A stretch of DNA of 64,000 nt from Deminuibacter soli (GTDB lineage Bacteria > Bacteroidota > Bacteroidia > Chitinophagales > Chitinophagaceae), in contig NZ_QTJU01000006.1 of assembly GCF_003412455.1 (NCBI RefSeq), positions 62,001-126,000 on the forward strand. The letters are read 5' to 3'. The notes beneath the pieces are model-generated. The model made no database searches, had not been told where the DNA came from, and worked only from the letters and a program-made list of their open reading frames with translations. The translations under genes were made by a program, and so were the position numbers. Of the stretch, positions 42,766 through 52,113 are shown in pieces. Position 1 is the stretch's first letter. Every line of letters begins with the position of its first letter.

Positions 42766-43617
42766 ATGATAGCATTCCTGGGTATGGGACTTCTGGGTTC
42801 CAATTTCGTGAAAGCCATGATAAAAAAAGGAGAACAGGTACAGGTATGGAATCGCACACCATCAAAAGCGAAGGCCCTGGAAGCAGATGGCGCCAAAGCA
42901 TTTGAAGATGTTGCAGCAGCTGTAAAAGGCGCTGCCGTAATACATGTAACCCTGAAAGACGATGGCACCGTAAACGAGGTACTGGCAGCAGCCAGCGCAG
43001 GCTTTGAACCCGGCGCTGTGATTATAGACCATACCACCACCTCGGCCGAAGGTGCGGTACAAAGAACAAAAGACTGGAAAGCAAAAGGCTTTACTTACCT
43101 GCATGCACCGGTGTTTATGGGTCCGTCCAATGCACTGGAAAGCACAGGCATAATGCTGGTTTCCGGCGACCAGGAGGTCATCAGGCAATGGGAACCGGCA
43201 CTCGCAAAAATGACCGGCCGGGTAATCAATTTTGGTACTGAAGAAGGCCGTGCTGCAGGTATGAAATTAACCGGCAATCTTTTCCTGATAACATTCACTG
43301 CCGGTATCGCTGATACGCTTTCGCTCGCGAAGGCATTGCATATTCCCGTGGAAGATCTCAATACCCTGTTCGACACCTGGAACCCCGGCGCAGGTTTACC
43401 GGCCAGGTTAAAACGCGTAGCCAGCGGCAACTACGAGCAGGCTTCGTGGGAACTGAATATGGCCCGTAAAGACACCGGCTTATTTATGCAGGCCGCAGCG
43501 CAGGCAGGCACACCGCTTGCCGTAATACCAGCTATTGCCAAAGAAATGGACCGTTGGATAGAAAAAGGCTATGGCAGCAACGACTGGACAGTAATTGGCA
43601 AGGATGCTGTTTCCTGA
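42766..43617 (+). CDS. NAD(P)-dependent oxidoreductase of the 3-hydroxyisobutyrate dehydrogenase family
   Basis: 283 residues. A Rossmann fold begins at residue 2 with AFLGMGLLGSNFVKAM (GxGxxG), and the Arg in VWNRTPSKAKAL suggests NADP preference. The substrate motif DHTTTSAEG is followed by APVFMGPSNAL and the catalytic Lys region AAGMKLTGN, then a helical C-terminal dimerisation domain. The GPSNA and GMKLTGN motifs fit the beta-hydroxyacid dehydrogenase or imine-reductase-like branch. A TACCTTTG box (42737-42744) is a possible -7 element. Convergent with the phosphodiesterase gene; a shared hairpin lies between them. Confidence 0.92.
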   Translation: MIAFLGMGLLGSNFVKAMIKKGEQVQVWNRTPSKAKALEADGAKAFEDVAAAVKGAAVIHVTLKDDGTVNEVLAAASAGFEPGAVIIDHTTTSAEGAVQRTKDWKAKGFTYLHAPVFMGPSNALESTGIMLVSGDQEVIRQWEPALAKMTGRVINFGTEEGRAAGMKLTGNLFLITFTAGIADTLSLAKALHIPVEDLNTLFDTWNPGAGLPARLKRVASGNYEQASWELNMARKDTGLFMQAAAQAGTPLAVIPAIAKEMDRWIEKGYGSNDWTVIGKDAVS

Positions 43618-43643
43618 ATAGTTTCTCTCCTGTGCACCAAATA

Positions 43644-43670
43644 AGAAAGCTCCCGCAACGGGAGCTTTCT
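43644..43670. terminator. Hairpin terminator between convergent genes
   Basis: A perfect 12-base-pair stem, AGAAAGCTCCCG-CAA-CGGGAGCTTTCT, lies midway between the reductase and phosphodiesterase stop codons. The ends are A/T-rich on both sides, so it can serve both strands. Confidence 0.85.
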
Positions 43671-43693
43671 GCTTATCAACCATGGTTGTTTGC

Positions 43694-45031
43694 TTAATTC
43701 AGCATGCCATCCGGTACATGCCCGTCAGTTCCTTTAAAATCAAGCCCCAGCACCTGCGCCACCACCGGCGCAACATCGGTTAAATGAATTTCACCAATGC
43801 TGCTGCCCTTGCGCACACCTTTACCGCTGATAACAAAACCGGTTTTAATATCATTGAAGTCAGGATAAAAACCATGCGTACCGCCCTTGGCAGGTTTTAC
43901 CATTTTACCATCTGTTGCATTGCTGAAGGTAGTGCCCTGTAAACCGGTCACAGCCAGCACTGCAGCGGGGTCTGCGCCGGATTGCGTTAATGCCTGCTGA
44001 TCGATGATTTTAAAATACTGTTGTTCTGCTGCAGGCAACTGTTTCAGCAGTTCCACTACTTTATTCAATGTAGCTTTGTCATTTTTATCTTTCAGGTGCA
44101 GGAAAGCAGAACCGCCTGCGCTGTAAAACTGCGCTTTCCAGTCACCGGTTTTAACATCTTTCAGCAAACCGTTCTGCGCCAGCAATACATTGGGCGCAAA
44201 GGAATGGCTGATGTTTACAAAGCCATGATCGCCGGTTACAATAATCACCGTGCTGTCTTTTATACCTGCACGTTTCACTGCTTCCAGCACATCGCCGATA
44301 GCCCTGTCTGCACCGGCTACCGCTTTTCTTACCAGTGAACCGTCTCTTCCCTGTGCGTGTTCATAGTGATCACAGCAGGCCAGATGCAAAGCCGTAAAAC
44401 CGGGCTTGTATTGCTGAATGATGTAAGCACTCATGCGGCCTACATTTTCATCCATAATCAGTTCATCGTTTACCATCGCGAAATCATCCGGTTGTAAAGT
44501 GCCGGTGGCTTTATCCTGCAGCTCCTGCCACAAACCTGCGGGTGTTGTATTTTTTGCAGTAATGGCCAGTCGGTCGCTGCCGCCTTTGGCTACCCATATA
44601 TCAGGTACATTGTAATCGATAGGTGCACCAACGGTTACAGGCCATATTACATTGGCAGATGTTTTACCTGCTTTGTGTACTGCATCCCATAAGGTGGGCA
44701 CCTTAATGGCGTTGTAATCAAAATACCATACACCCGATGCGCCCTGCGGTTCAAACGGTGCATTGTAGTAAACGCCGTGTTTTGCAGGCGCCACACCGGT
44801 TACAATGGTAGTATGATCCGGGTAGGTAACAGACGGAAACACAGGTACCGCGGCACTTGCACGCACACCGCTGTCTGCCAGCATGCGCAGGTTAAATGCA
44901 CCCCAGGATGCATCCTGGTAAAAGTCGGGACGAAAACCATCAATGGTGATCAGCACAACATGCGTTGCCTGCTGCGCAAATGAATAACTAACTGCCGGTA
45001 GCAGCAATAATGAAAGGATGAACTTTTTCAT
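43694..45031 (-). CDS. Secreted ectonucleotide pyrophosphatase/phosphodiesterase
   Basis: 445 residues from the ATG at 45029-45031, which opens onto the signal peptide MKKFILSLLLLPAVSYSFAQ; an upstream in-frame ATG at 45130 would place 33 odd residues before it. Alkaline-phosphatase superfamily fold: first metal Asp in LITIDGFRPDF, nucleophile Thr in FPSVTYPDHTTIVTG, later metal ligands in CCDHYEHAQG and VTGDHGFVNISH. ENPP enzymes split nucleotide diphosphate or phosphodiester bonds in the periplasm and help scavenge phosphate and nucleosides. It is divergent from the ECF-sigma operon. Confidence 0.93.
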   Translation of the reverse strand: MKKFILSLLLLPAVSYSFAQQATHVVLITIDGFRPDFYQDASWGAFNLRMLADSGVRASAAVPVFPSVTYPDHTTIVTGVAPAKHGVYYNAPFEPQGASGVWYFDYNAIKVPTLWDAVHKAGKTSANVIWPVTVGAPIDYNVPDIWVAKGGSDRLAITAKNTTPAGLWQELQDKATGTLQPDDFAMVNDELIMDENVGRMSAYIIQQYKPGFTALHLACCDHYEHAQGRDGSLVRKAVAGADRAIGDVLEAVKRAGIKDSTVIIVTGDHGFVNISHSFAPNVLLAQNGLLKDVKTGDWKAQFYSAGGSAFLHLKDKNDKATLNKVVELLKQLPAAEQQYFKIIDQQALTQSGADPAAVLAVTGLQGTTFSNATDGKMVKPAKGGTHGFYPDFNDIKTGFVISGKGVRKGSSIGEIHLTDVAPVVAQVLGLDFKGTDGHVPDGMLN

Positions 45032-45377
45032 AATATATAATGACGCTGTAAAATGCAAACAGGTACCAGACAGGCATATTACCAAATTGTTAAGAGGTGG
45101 CATAGCCGCGCCGGCACTGCATCGCCGCAAACATACATGCAGTGCGGGTTAGTGCGGCATTGACTACTTGTAAAAAAGCAAAAGGTTTAATCATGCAACC
45201 ACTTTTGTTGATGCATTTATCAAAACTTAATCATTTGTTTGCAAAAAATTAACATGCGTGCTGCAATTTGCGGCCTGATTCACTGCCGCCATACATTCAC
45301 CCTGTGCACACCGGCAGTGACTGTATGAGGCATACATTGGGCAACGTGCTTTGTAATCCGTATATATAGTGTTAAAC
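45032..45377. other. Divergent intergenic region with an inverted repeat
   Basis: 346 bases without a gene between the phosphodiesterase and the ECF sigma factor. It holds an 8-base inverted repeat CACTGCCG / CGGCAGTG (45281-45288 and 45312-45319) and two CATACATT boxes, near 45290 and 45331; the second continues as TACATTGG, near the -7 consensus. These are possible control sites for the sigma factor gene. Confidence 0.4.
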
Positions 45378-45947
45378 ATGCATTTTCAGGAATTATTACC
45401 GGATGAACAATCCTTACTGCAACGACTGAGAGAAGGCGACAAAGATGCGTTCAATGAGCTGTTTAACCAGTTTGCAGAACCGGTACTGACCTATATTAAT
45501 TTCAGGCTGCAGGATGCACATGATGCAGACGATATTTTGCAGGAAGTGTTTATTAAGCTATGGCATAAGCGCAGCACCATTGAAGTGCATACTTCTTTTA
45601 AAAACTACCTGTACACCATTGTACAGAATTGTATCACGGACCATATCAGGGTAATTAAAAGAAGAAAATGGCAGCCTGCGGATACACCGCCCGACACACA
45701 GGAAGACCATATTAAACCCAACGACTATTATCAGTACAAACAACTGCACCAGTTGTGGAAGCAGGCCATTAAACGGCTTCCGGTACAGATGGGCAGAATA
45801 TATGTGATGAAAAACGAAGAAGCCCTGTCTGTAAAAGAAATTGCTTCAGAACTCGATCTTTCCGAGCAAACCGTAAAAAACCAGCTGCACACAGCCAGCC
45901 AGCGCATTGTAAAAATATTACAGCAGGTAAACCTGTTGTTCCTGTAA
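45378..45947 (+). CDS. RNA polymerase ECF-type sigma-70 factor
   Basis: 189 residues from the ATG at 45378 (a GTG three codons upstream is possible). Region 2 reads DKDAFNELFNQFAEPVLTYI and DADDILQEVFIKLWHKR; region 4 has LSVKEIASELDLSEQTVKNQL. It belongs to the Bacteroides-expansion ECF group that is normally held by a FecR-like anti-sigma factor. The FecR, SusC and SusD genes that follow form its likely regulon: substrate binding to the STN-bearing SusC is relayed through FecR to this sigma factor. Confidence 0.95.
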   Translation: MHFQELLPDEQSLLQRLREGDKDAFNELFNQFAEPVLTYINFRLQDAHDADDILQEVFIKLWHKRSTIEVHTSFKNYLYTIVQNCITDHIRVIKRRKWQPADTPPDTQEDHIKPNDYYQYKQLHQLWKQAIKRLPVQMGRIYVMKNEEALSVKEIASELDLSEQTVKNQLHTASQRIVKILQQVNLLFL

Positions 45948-46161
45948 CAACGCATTGCAACGCATGTTACGCCCACTTCCTTTTTCTTCAGCCACTATCC
46001 CCTGTAATCCGCACCCAACGGGCTTCGCAGCAATGCTTCAGCCACAAATGCACGCGCACAGCCATCTCCGTACCCACCCAATATGAACGAATTGTTAAGC
46101 CGCATTTTACACTGGTACTATTTTTTTCAGTCATCGTCACTTATACAAAGTAATTCTTCCC

Positions 46162-47007
46162 ATGATCTGGAAAAGACGTAAGAGCGGCACTTTCACTGAT
46201 GAGCAATGGCAGCAGGCCTGGCAACAACCGGCGCATCTGTCATCCGAAAGAAAACAGGAATTGCTCGGCGCAATACACAACCGCATCCATACGGCTTCTG
46301 CAAACGGCCGCAGGCGTGTATTGTATATCAGTGCAGGCGCAGTTGCTGCAGTGCTTACGGCATTGATTGTGAAGTTCACCTGGATGAACAACAGCCAGGT
46401 ACCGGTATCGGCCTGGGATGTAGTGGCAAGCGATGGCAATAAAAAGAAAGTGGAACTGGCAGATGGTTCTGTAATATGGCTGGCACCTAATTCAGCTATA
46501 CATATGTATCCCACATTTGCTGCAAAACGCTCGGTGGTGCTGGATAAGGGAACCGCTTTTTTCTCTGTTACCAAAGACCAGGTACATCCATTCTCGATTG
46601 CAGTGAACAAACAGAAAGTACTGGTCTTGGGTACACAGTTTACCATTACTGTAAAAGATACAACAGACCTGCACCTGGCTGTAAAGGAAGGCACAGTTGC
46701 CCTGCACAACCAGCGCGGACAGGTAATTGTACATGGCGGACAGCAGGTAAGCACTGTTAACAATAACACAGGCAACACTAACCTGGTACCGGCTATTGCT
46801 GCCGACTGGTGGCTGCAGCAGGAAGTACGCCTGTTTGATGTACCGCTTGGAGAACTGATCGATAATGTTTCGGCTTACTATCATGTAAAGCTGAATACCA
46901 CAGGGGTTAACCGTTTAACAAAAGTTACGCTGACCTGGAATTTTTCACAGCCGCTCCGGGATAACCTGGCGGTACTGAACCAGCTGACAGGAAACACCAT
47001 TCACTAA
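46162..47007 (+). CDS. FecR-family anti-sigma factor
   Basis: 281 residues. A short cytoplasmic N-terminus (about 1-55) ends in RRRVLYISAGAVAAVLTALIV, the single membrane helix. The periplasmic part has the FecR core (KVELADGSVIWLAPNSAIHM, FSIAVNKQKVLVLGTQFTI) and a C-terminal STN-interacting DUF4974-like region (LFDVPLGELIDNVSAYYHVKL). It should hold the sigma factor encoded 214 bases upstream and release it on a signal from the STN domain of the next protein. The 5' start is less certain because a short frame overlaps it. Confidence 0.93.
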   Translation: MIWKRRKSGTFTDEQWQQAWQQPAHLSSERKQELLGAIHNRIHTASANGRRRVLYISAGAVAAVLTALIVKFTWMNNSQVPVSAWDVVASDGNKKKVELADGSVIWLAPNSAIHMYPTFAAKRSVVLDKGTAFFSVTKDQVHPFSIAVNKQKVLVLGTQFTITVKDTTDLHLAVKEGTVALHNQRGQVIVHGGQQVSTVNNNTGNTNLVPAIAADWWLQQEVRLFDVPLGELIDNVSAYYHVKLNTTGVNRLTKVTLTWNFSQPLRDNLAVLNQLTGNTIH

Positions 47008-47081
47008 ACAACAACAGTTCATATTATTTATTAATCGCTGCCGAAAGGCGGCCCGGCACTCTATTGTTTAAACCAACAACT

Positions 47082-50000
47082 ATGCAACACGGGAAATTTA
47101 CAGGGAGGTTAAGTATGGTGATGTTTATGCTGTTCGCATGCATCGGCCTGCTTCAGGCACAAACCACCCGGCTACGTTTTCAGCACAATGCTGAAACAAT
47201 GTCCAAAGTAGTAGAACAGTTCGAACACAAGTTTAATGTACAATTGGCGTACGTAAACGAAGAGCTGTATGAAGTAAAAGTTCCGGCTGCTTCTTACGAA
47301 GCCGCTACTGTAAGCGAACTGCTCAGCAAAACCCTGGCACCAGGCGGCTTTACTGCCACAGCCAGCGGCAGCAGTTACATTATTAAAAAAATACCGCCTG
47401 TTAAAAAGGCCGGCAATACCACCATGGAACTGCATGGTATTGTAACCGAAAAAGGTGTAGCTGTTGGCAACGCAACCGTATTTATTAAACAGCCTGGTCA
47501 CAACACGTTAATGACACTTACAGACGACAATGGCCGGTTCAGCAAAATCATTCCTGCAGAAGATGGTTCAGTTGAAATTTCTTCAGTTGGCTTTTACCCT
47601 GTGAAAAGAACATTCACCGGTGTTAACCAGGGAGAAATGGCTGTTGAATTATCAAAAGATGTGAAAGAGATAGATGGTGTGGTGGTAACCGCACTGGGTA
47701 TTAAACGCGAAGAACGTTCACTGGGTTACTCAGCCACTACCATCAAAGGTGAGCAGCTTACTGATGCCATGTCTGGCAACTGGGCTGATGCACTTTCCGG
47801 TAAAGTAGCCGGCTTAAACCTGATTCGCTCCAACGCAGGCCCTGCAGGTTCTATCAAAGTAATTCTGCGCGGTGAAAACAACCTTACCGGCGACAACGAA
47901 GCGCTGATTGTGGTAGATGGTGTGGTAATTAACCAGGGCAGCGGCCGCCGCACAGGTACCGCGGGTTCTGATACTTATGGCACAGGCAGCGATAATATGC
48001 CTGCAGACTACGGCAGCAACTTCAACGACCTGAACCCTGACGATATTGAAACTGTTACCATATTGAAAGGCCCAGGCGCTTCGGCCCTCTACGGTCAGCG
48101 TGGTGCCAATGGCGCTGTTATTATCACGACCAAATCAGGTGGTGCTAAAAAACGCATGAACGTGAATGTCAACTCCAACTACAGCCTGGAGAAACCCAAC
48201 CGCTGGCCCGACCTGCAATACGAATACGGCCAGGGCCTGGATGGTGCAGCTTATTATTCCTGGGGAGCCTCGGCAGATGGCGCCAGCACCAGCGGTACCA
48301 GCTCTGCCTATGGCCCTAAATTCGACGGACAGAAGTTCTTCCAGTTTAACCCGGGCACACAGTCGCAGGACAGCGTAAGAACATTGTGGAGACCTTATAA
48401 AAACCAGACAAGAGATTATTTCACTACCGGCAAAACGTTTACCAATAGTGTGAGTGTTGACGGCGGTACCGATAAAACCACTGCACGTTTCTCTGTAACC
48501 AATGTAAACAACGACTGGATTGTTCCCAACACCGGCTACAAACGCAATTCAGTAGCGCTATCGGTAAACTCCAAGCTTAGCGACAAGCTTACCATCTCTT
48601 CTAAAGTTACTTACAACAACAAATGGAGCGATAACCTGCCAGGCGCCGGTTACGGCAACCAGTCTATCATGTACTGGTATATTTTCTGGCAGCCAAGTGC
48701 AGACCTTAACTGGCTGAAAAACTATTGGGTGAAAGGTAAGGAACAACAGAAAATAGAATATCCTTTCAGCAGCTACCCGGAGAACCCATATGCCATTGCA
48801 TACGAGTTCCTGAATGCCTCTAACCGCAATGCGGTAACCGGCAACATTCAGGCGACGTACAATTTCAACAAACAATGGAGCTTCCAGGTAAGAACCTCGC
48901 TCGACATGTCGTACGACGCACGCAACCAGAAACGCCCCTGGGATGCAGGCACCAAACTGCCCAAAGGCAGCTATCGTACCCAAAACATCTTTTCCATTGA
49001 ATCAAGCGCCGACTTCCTGTTGCGCTACAGCGATAAAATTACCCGCGACCTCAGCATTAACGCATCAGCAGGTGGCAGCATCCTGAAAAACAGGTATAAT
49101 AAAGATGAAAACCGTGCAGATTCGCTGGCCTTCCCCGGTGTATACAGCCTGGCCAACAATGCCGGCCCGCTGGTTACATTACCATACAAAAGCGAGTACG
49201 CCATCAACAGCTTCTATGGCTTAGTGTCGCTGAACTACAAAAGCTACCTGTATGCTGACTTCACCGGCCGCCAGGATTATAACAGCGCCCTGGCAACACC
49301 AACACGTACTGCTAACGCAGGTTTCTTCTACACCTCTGCCAACTTCAGCTTTGTGGCTTCAGACGTGTTGCGCCTGCCCAAAGTAATCGACTATGCCAAG
49401 TTACGCTTCTCTGCATCCAGCGTAGGCAGCGGCGGTACAGAACCTTATCTTACTTCTTATAACTATGCCAGTGCAGGCAGCCTGTACAACGGTGGTTTAA
49501 GCAACCCTTCACTGCTCACCAACCCTAACCTCAAACCACTTCGTACCATTACTTACGAAGCAGGTGCTAACATAAGCATGTTAAACAACCGTGTTAACCT
49601 TGATGTGACTGTATACACAGGCAACACCAGGGACCAGATTCTGAAACAATACCTTGATCAGTCATCAGGCTGGGTGCAGAAAGTGGTAAATGCCGGTAAA
49701 GTAAACAACAAGGGTATTGAAATAGCTTTAAACGTTACCCCTGTACAAACCAAAACCGGTTTCAAATGGTCTACCGGCATGGTATTCTCTGCCAACACCA
49801 ACAAAATCGTATCGTTACCGGATAGCTCAATCGTGCTGAAAAACGGCCCTGTTGGCGGCGGACAGATTGTAGCCAAAGTAGGCGGCAGCATGGGTGACAT
49901 GTACGGTCGCGGTTACCTGCGCGCTCCTGACGGACAGATTGTATACGATTCAAAAACCGGCATAGCCCTGTTAACACAGGATGTGGTTTACCTCGGTAAC

Positions 50001-50543
50001 ACCATTCCTAAATGGAAAGCGGGTTTAACCAACGATTTCACTTACAAACAATTTACCCTGCACACCGTGTTCGACGTACAGTACGGCGGCGTGGCACACT
50101 CACTCACCCATTACAAACTGGCTGAACAGGGTAAAACCACCAATACACTGCCGGGCCGTTACAATGGCATCATCGGTAATGGGGTAGTACAGGATGGCGA
50201 AGGTCATTACAGGAAGAACGACGTGATTGCAACTGATATTGACGAATACTATCGCTCACACTACGGCCAGGACAATGCAGAAGGCAGCACCTTCCGTACC
50301 GATTTCATCAAATTCCGCGAAGCAAGCATCTACTACACACTTAACCCCAAAATAGCGAAGAGAATGGGCTTACAGCGTGTGCAGATCGGCATCTATGGCC
50401 GCGACCTGTTTATCTGGAGCAAATGGCCCATCTTCGATCCTGAGTTTGGCACATTGGATGGCTCTGATATCATCCGCGGCTTCGAAATCGGCCAGTTCCC
50501 TTCTACGCGTTCATTCGGTGTTAACTTAAATGTTGGACTTTAA
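47082..50543 (+). CDS. SusC/RagA family TonB-linked transporter with N-terminal STN domain
   Basis: 1153 residues from the ATG at 47082. Signal peptide (VMFMLFACIGLLQAQ), STN secretin/TonB short domain (about 35-110: MSKVVEQFEHKFNVQLAYVN, VSELLSKTLAPGGF), carboxypeptidase-regulatory-like domain (about 120-205), plug with the SusC signature (VVVTALGIKREERSLGYSA; ILKGPGASALYGQRGANGAV), then the barrel ending SFGVNLNVGL. The STN domain marks control by the upstream FecR/sigma pair. It pairs with the SusD-like gene 11 bases downstream. The imported substrate is unknown; an organophosphate- or nucleic-acid-related nutrient is conceivable from the neighbours. Confidence 0.95.
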   Translation: MQHGKFTGRLSMVMFMLFACIGLLQAQTTRLRFQHNAETMSKVVEQFEHKFNVQLAYVNEELYEVKVPAASYEAATVSELLSKTLAPGGFTATASGSSYIIKKIPPVKKAGNTTMELHGIVTEKGVAVGNATVFIKQPGHNTLMTLTDDNGRFSKIIPAEDGSVEISSVGFYPVKRTFTGVNQGEMAVELSKDVKEIDGVVVTALGIKREERSLGYSATTIKGEQLTDAMSGNWADALSGKVAGLNLIRSNAGPAGSIKVILRGENNLTGDNEALIVVDGVVINQGSGRRTGTAGSDTYGTGSDNMPADYGSNFNDLNPDDIETVTILKGPGASALYGQRGANGAVIITTKSGGAKKRMNVNVNSNYSLEKPNRWPDLQYEYGQGLDGAAYYSWGASADGASTSGTSSAYGPKFDGQKFFQFNPGTQSQDSVRTLWRPYKNQTRDYFTTGKTFTNSVSVDGGTDKTTARFSVTNVNNDWIVPNTGYKRNSVALSVNSKLSDKLTISSKVTYNNKWSDNLPGAGYGNQSIMYWYIFWQPSADLNWLKNYWVKGKEQQKIEYPFSSYPENPYAIAYEFLNASNRNAVTGNIQATYNFNKQWSFQVRTSLDMSYDARNQKRPWDAGTKLPKGSYRTQNIFSIESSADFLLRYSDKITRDLSINASAGGSILKNRYNKDENRADSLAFPGVYSLANNAGPLVTLPYKSEYAINSFYGLVSLNYKSYLYADFTGRQDYNSALATPTRTANAGFFYTSANFSFVASDVLRLPKVIDYAKLRFSASSVGSGGTEPYLTSYNYASAGSLYNGGLSNPSLLTNPNLKPLRTITYEAGANISMLNNRVNLDVTVYTGNTRDQILKQYLDQSSGWVQKVVNAGKVNNKGIEIALNVTPVQTKTGFKWSTGMVFSANTNKIVSLPDSSIVLKNGPVGGGQIVAKVGGSMGDMYGRGYLRAPDGQIVYDSKTGIALLTQDVVYLGNTIPKWKAGLTNDFTYKQFTLHTVFDVQYGGVAHSLTHYKLAEQGKTTNTLPGRYNGIIGNGVVQDGEGHYRKNDVIATDIDEYYRSHYGQDNAEGSTFRTDFIKFREASIYYTLNPKIAKRMGLQRVQIGIYGRDLFIWSKWPIFDPEFGTLDGSDIIRGFEIGQFPSTRSFGVNLNVGL

Positions 50544-50554
50544 TCTCAGGCAAA

Positions 50555-52069
50555 ATGAAAAAACTCACGTATAAAATAGCAGGTATTGCATTGCTGGCAA
50601 GTGTTGCATTTACATCGTGCACCAAGAACTTTAAAGAAATCAATACCAATCCCAATACCAACCCCAATGCATACCCGCAGCAATTGCTGGCACCTGCACT
50701 GGCAAATACCGTAAGCTTAAACATGCTCCGCAACCGCAACTTCAACAACGAGCTGATGCAGGTTACCGTGAACATGAGTGATGCAGAAGGCCAGCCCTTC
50801 CGTTACGATTACCGTGCTACCTGGGCCGATAACCTGTACAATGGCTGGTATGGCCAGTTAACAGACTTCAAATCGCTCTACACCATCGCCAGCCAGCCAC
50901 TTACCTATAACAAATCGTACATGGGTATTTCGCTGATCTGCCAGTCATGGATCTATTCCTTATTGACCGACACGTATGGTGATGTACCTTATTTCCAGTC
51001 AAACCAGGCCAGGGACAGCATGAACACCCAGCCTGTATTCGACAAGCAGAAAGACATCTATCTCGATATCTTCAACAAGCTCGATTCAGCCAACGTATTG
51101 CTGAGCGCAGCTACAGGCATCACGGCAGACAGCGACCCTGTTTACAATGGTGATGTTACCAAATGGCGCAAATTCGGCAACTCGCTTTACCTGCGCCTGC
51201 TGTTAAAACTGTCCGGCAAATCAGAAGTAGCTGATCAGTGCATTGCCAAAATCAAAGACATCGTTGAAACAAGCGCATCCACCTATCCTATTATGGCCAG
51301 CAATGCAGATGCTGCCATCCTGCGCTGGACAGGTGTAGGCCCGTATGTATCGCCTTATATGACCATCAGGGAACAGGACTTCAGAACACCGGCTATTGCC
51401 AGCTTCTTTATCGATCACCTGGTAGCCTGGAACGACCCCCGTATCGACATTCCTACGTATGGTACCGGTGGTTTCAACAGGTGGGGTATTGCACCTGCAG
51501 CAGGCGCTTACCTGGGTGTACCCAGCGGCTATGCACCAGGCAGCAACCCTCCTAAAAAGTCTTATTTCTACTCCAACACTTCTGCAATATCACTGATGAC
51601 AGACCCGCTCACCGGTATGATCATGAACTATGCAGAGCTGAAATTCATATTGGCCGAAGCAGCAGTAAAAGGCTGGATCAGCGGCTCTGCCGAAACTTTC
51701 TACAACGATGGCGCACTGAACAGCATTACGTTGTGGCTGCCCACCTGGCCGGTTAAAATAACCGACTTCCTTTCCGCTGCAGATGTGGAGTGGGACAATA
51801 ACCTGACGCTGGATCAGAAAATGGAGCGCATTCACCTGCAGAAATACTATGCCTTGTTCCTCGAAGACATGCAGCAATGGTTTGAATACCGCCGTACCGG
51901 TCACCCCACATTGCCCAAAGGCCCCGGTTTGAAAAACGACGGTGTGATGCCGGCAAGAATGACCTACCCTGTTTACGTGCAATCAACCAACCCCACCAAC
52001 TATAAAAAAGCGGTGGCAGCGCAGGGACCAGATATTATTTCAACACAGGTATGGTGGCAGAAACCATAA
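50555..52069 (+). CDS. SusD/RagB family nutrient-binding outer-membrane lipoprotein
   Basis: 504 residues. Signal peptide with lipobox FTSC (ALLASVAFTSCTKNF), so surface lipoprotein. It follows the SusD-like branch beginning with KEINTNPNTNPNAYPQQLLAPAL, followed by QSWIYSLLTDTYGDVPY and a C-terminal GMIMNYAELKFILAEAAVKG. It lies 11 bases after SusC and 44 before the DUF5689 gene, in one operon. This branch often serves small or non-polysaccharide substrates; which one cannot be read from sequence. Confidence 0.95.
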   Translation: MKKLTYKIAGIALLASVAFTSCTKNFKEINTNPNTNPNAYPQQLLAPALANTVSLNMLRNRNFNNELMQVTVNMSDAEGQPFRYDYRATWADNLYNGWYGQLTDFKSLYTIASQPLTYNKSYMGISLICQSWIYSLLTDTYGDVPYFQSNQARDSMNTQPVFDKQKDIYLDIFNKLDSANVLLSAATGITADSDPVYNGDVTKWRKFGNSLYLRLLLKLSGKSEVADQCIAKIKDIVETSASTYPIMASNADAAILRWTGVGPYVSPYMTIREQDFRTPAIASFFIDHLVAWNDPRIDIPTYGTGGFNRWGIAPAAGAYLGVPSGYAPGSNPPKKSYFYSNTSAISLMTDPLTGMIMNYAELKFILAEAAVKGWISGSAETFYNDGALNSITLWLPTWPVKITDFLSAADVEWDNNLTLDQKMERIHLQKYYALFLEDMQQWFEYRRTGHPTLPKGPGLKNDGVMPARMTYPVYVQSTNPTNYKKAVAAQGPDIISTQVWWQKP

Positions 52070-52113
52070 CGTTAAACCCGATTCCAGGATTCACTATTTG
52101 TTAAACAAATACC

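Noticed and set aside
39055-45031. A defence island around the toxin-antitoxin pair
   Set aside because: The neighbours (PAP2, HAD, ABM, reductase, phosphodiesterase) are ordinary metabolic genes; only the higBA pair and the distant helicase fusion point to defence.
46083-46181. A 32-codon plus-strand ORF overlapping the start of the FecR gene
   Set aside because: It could be a leader peptide, but no conserved motif or start signal supports it and FecR itself has a convincing frame.
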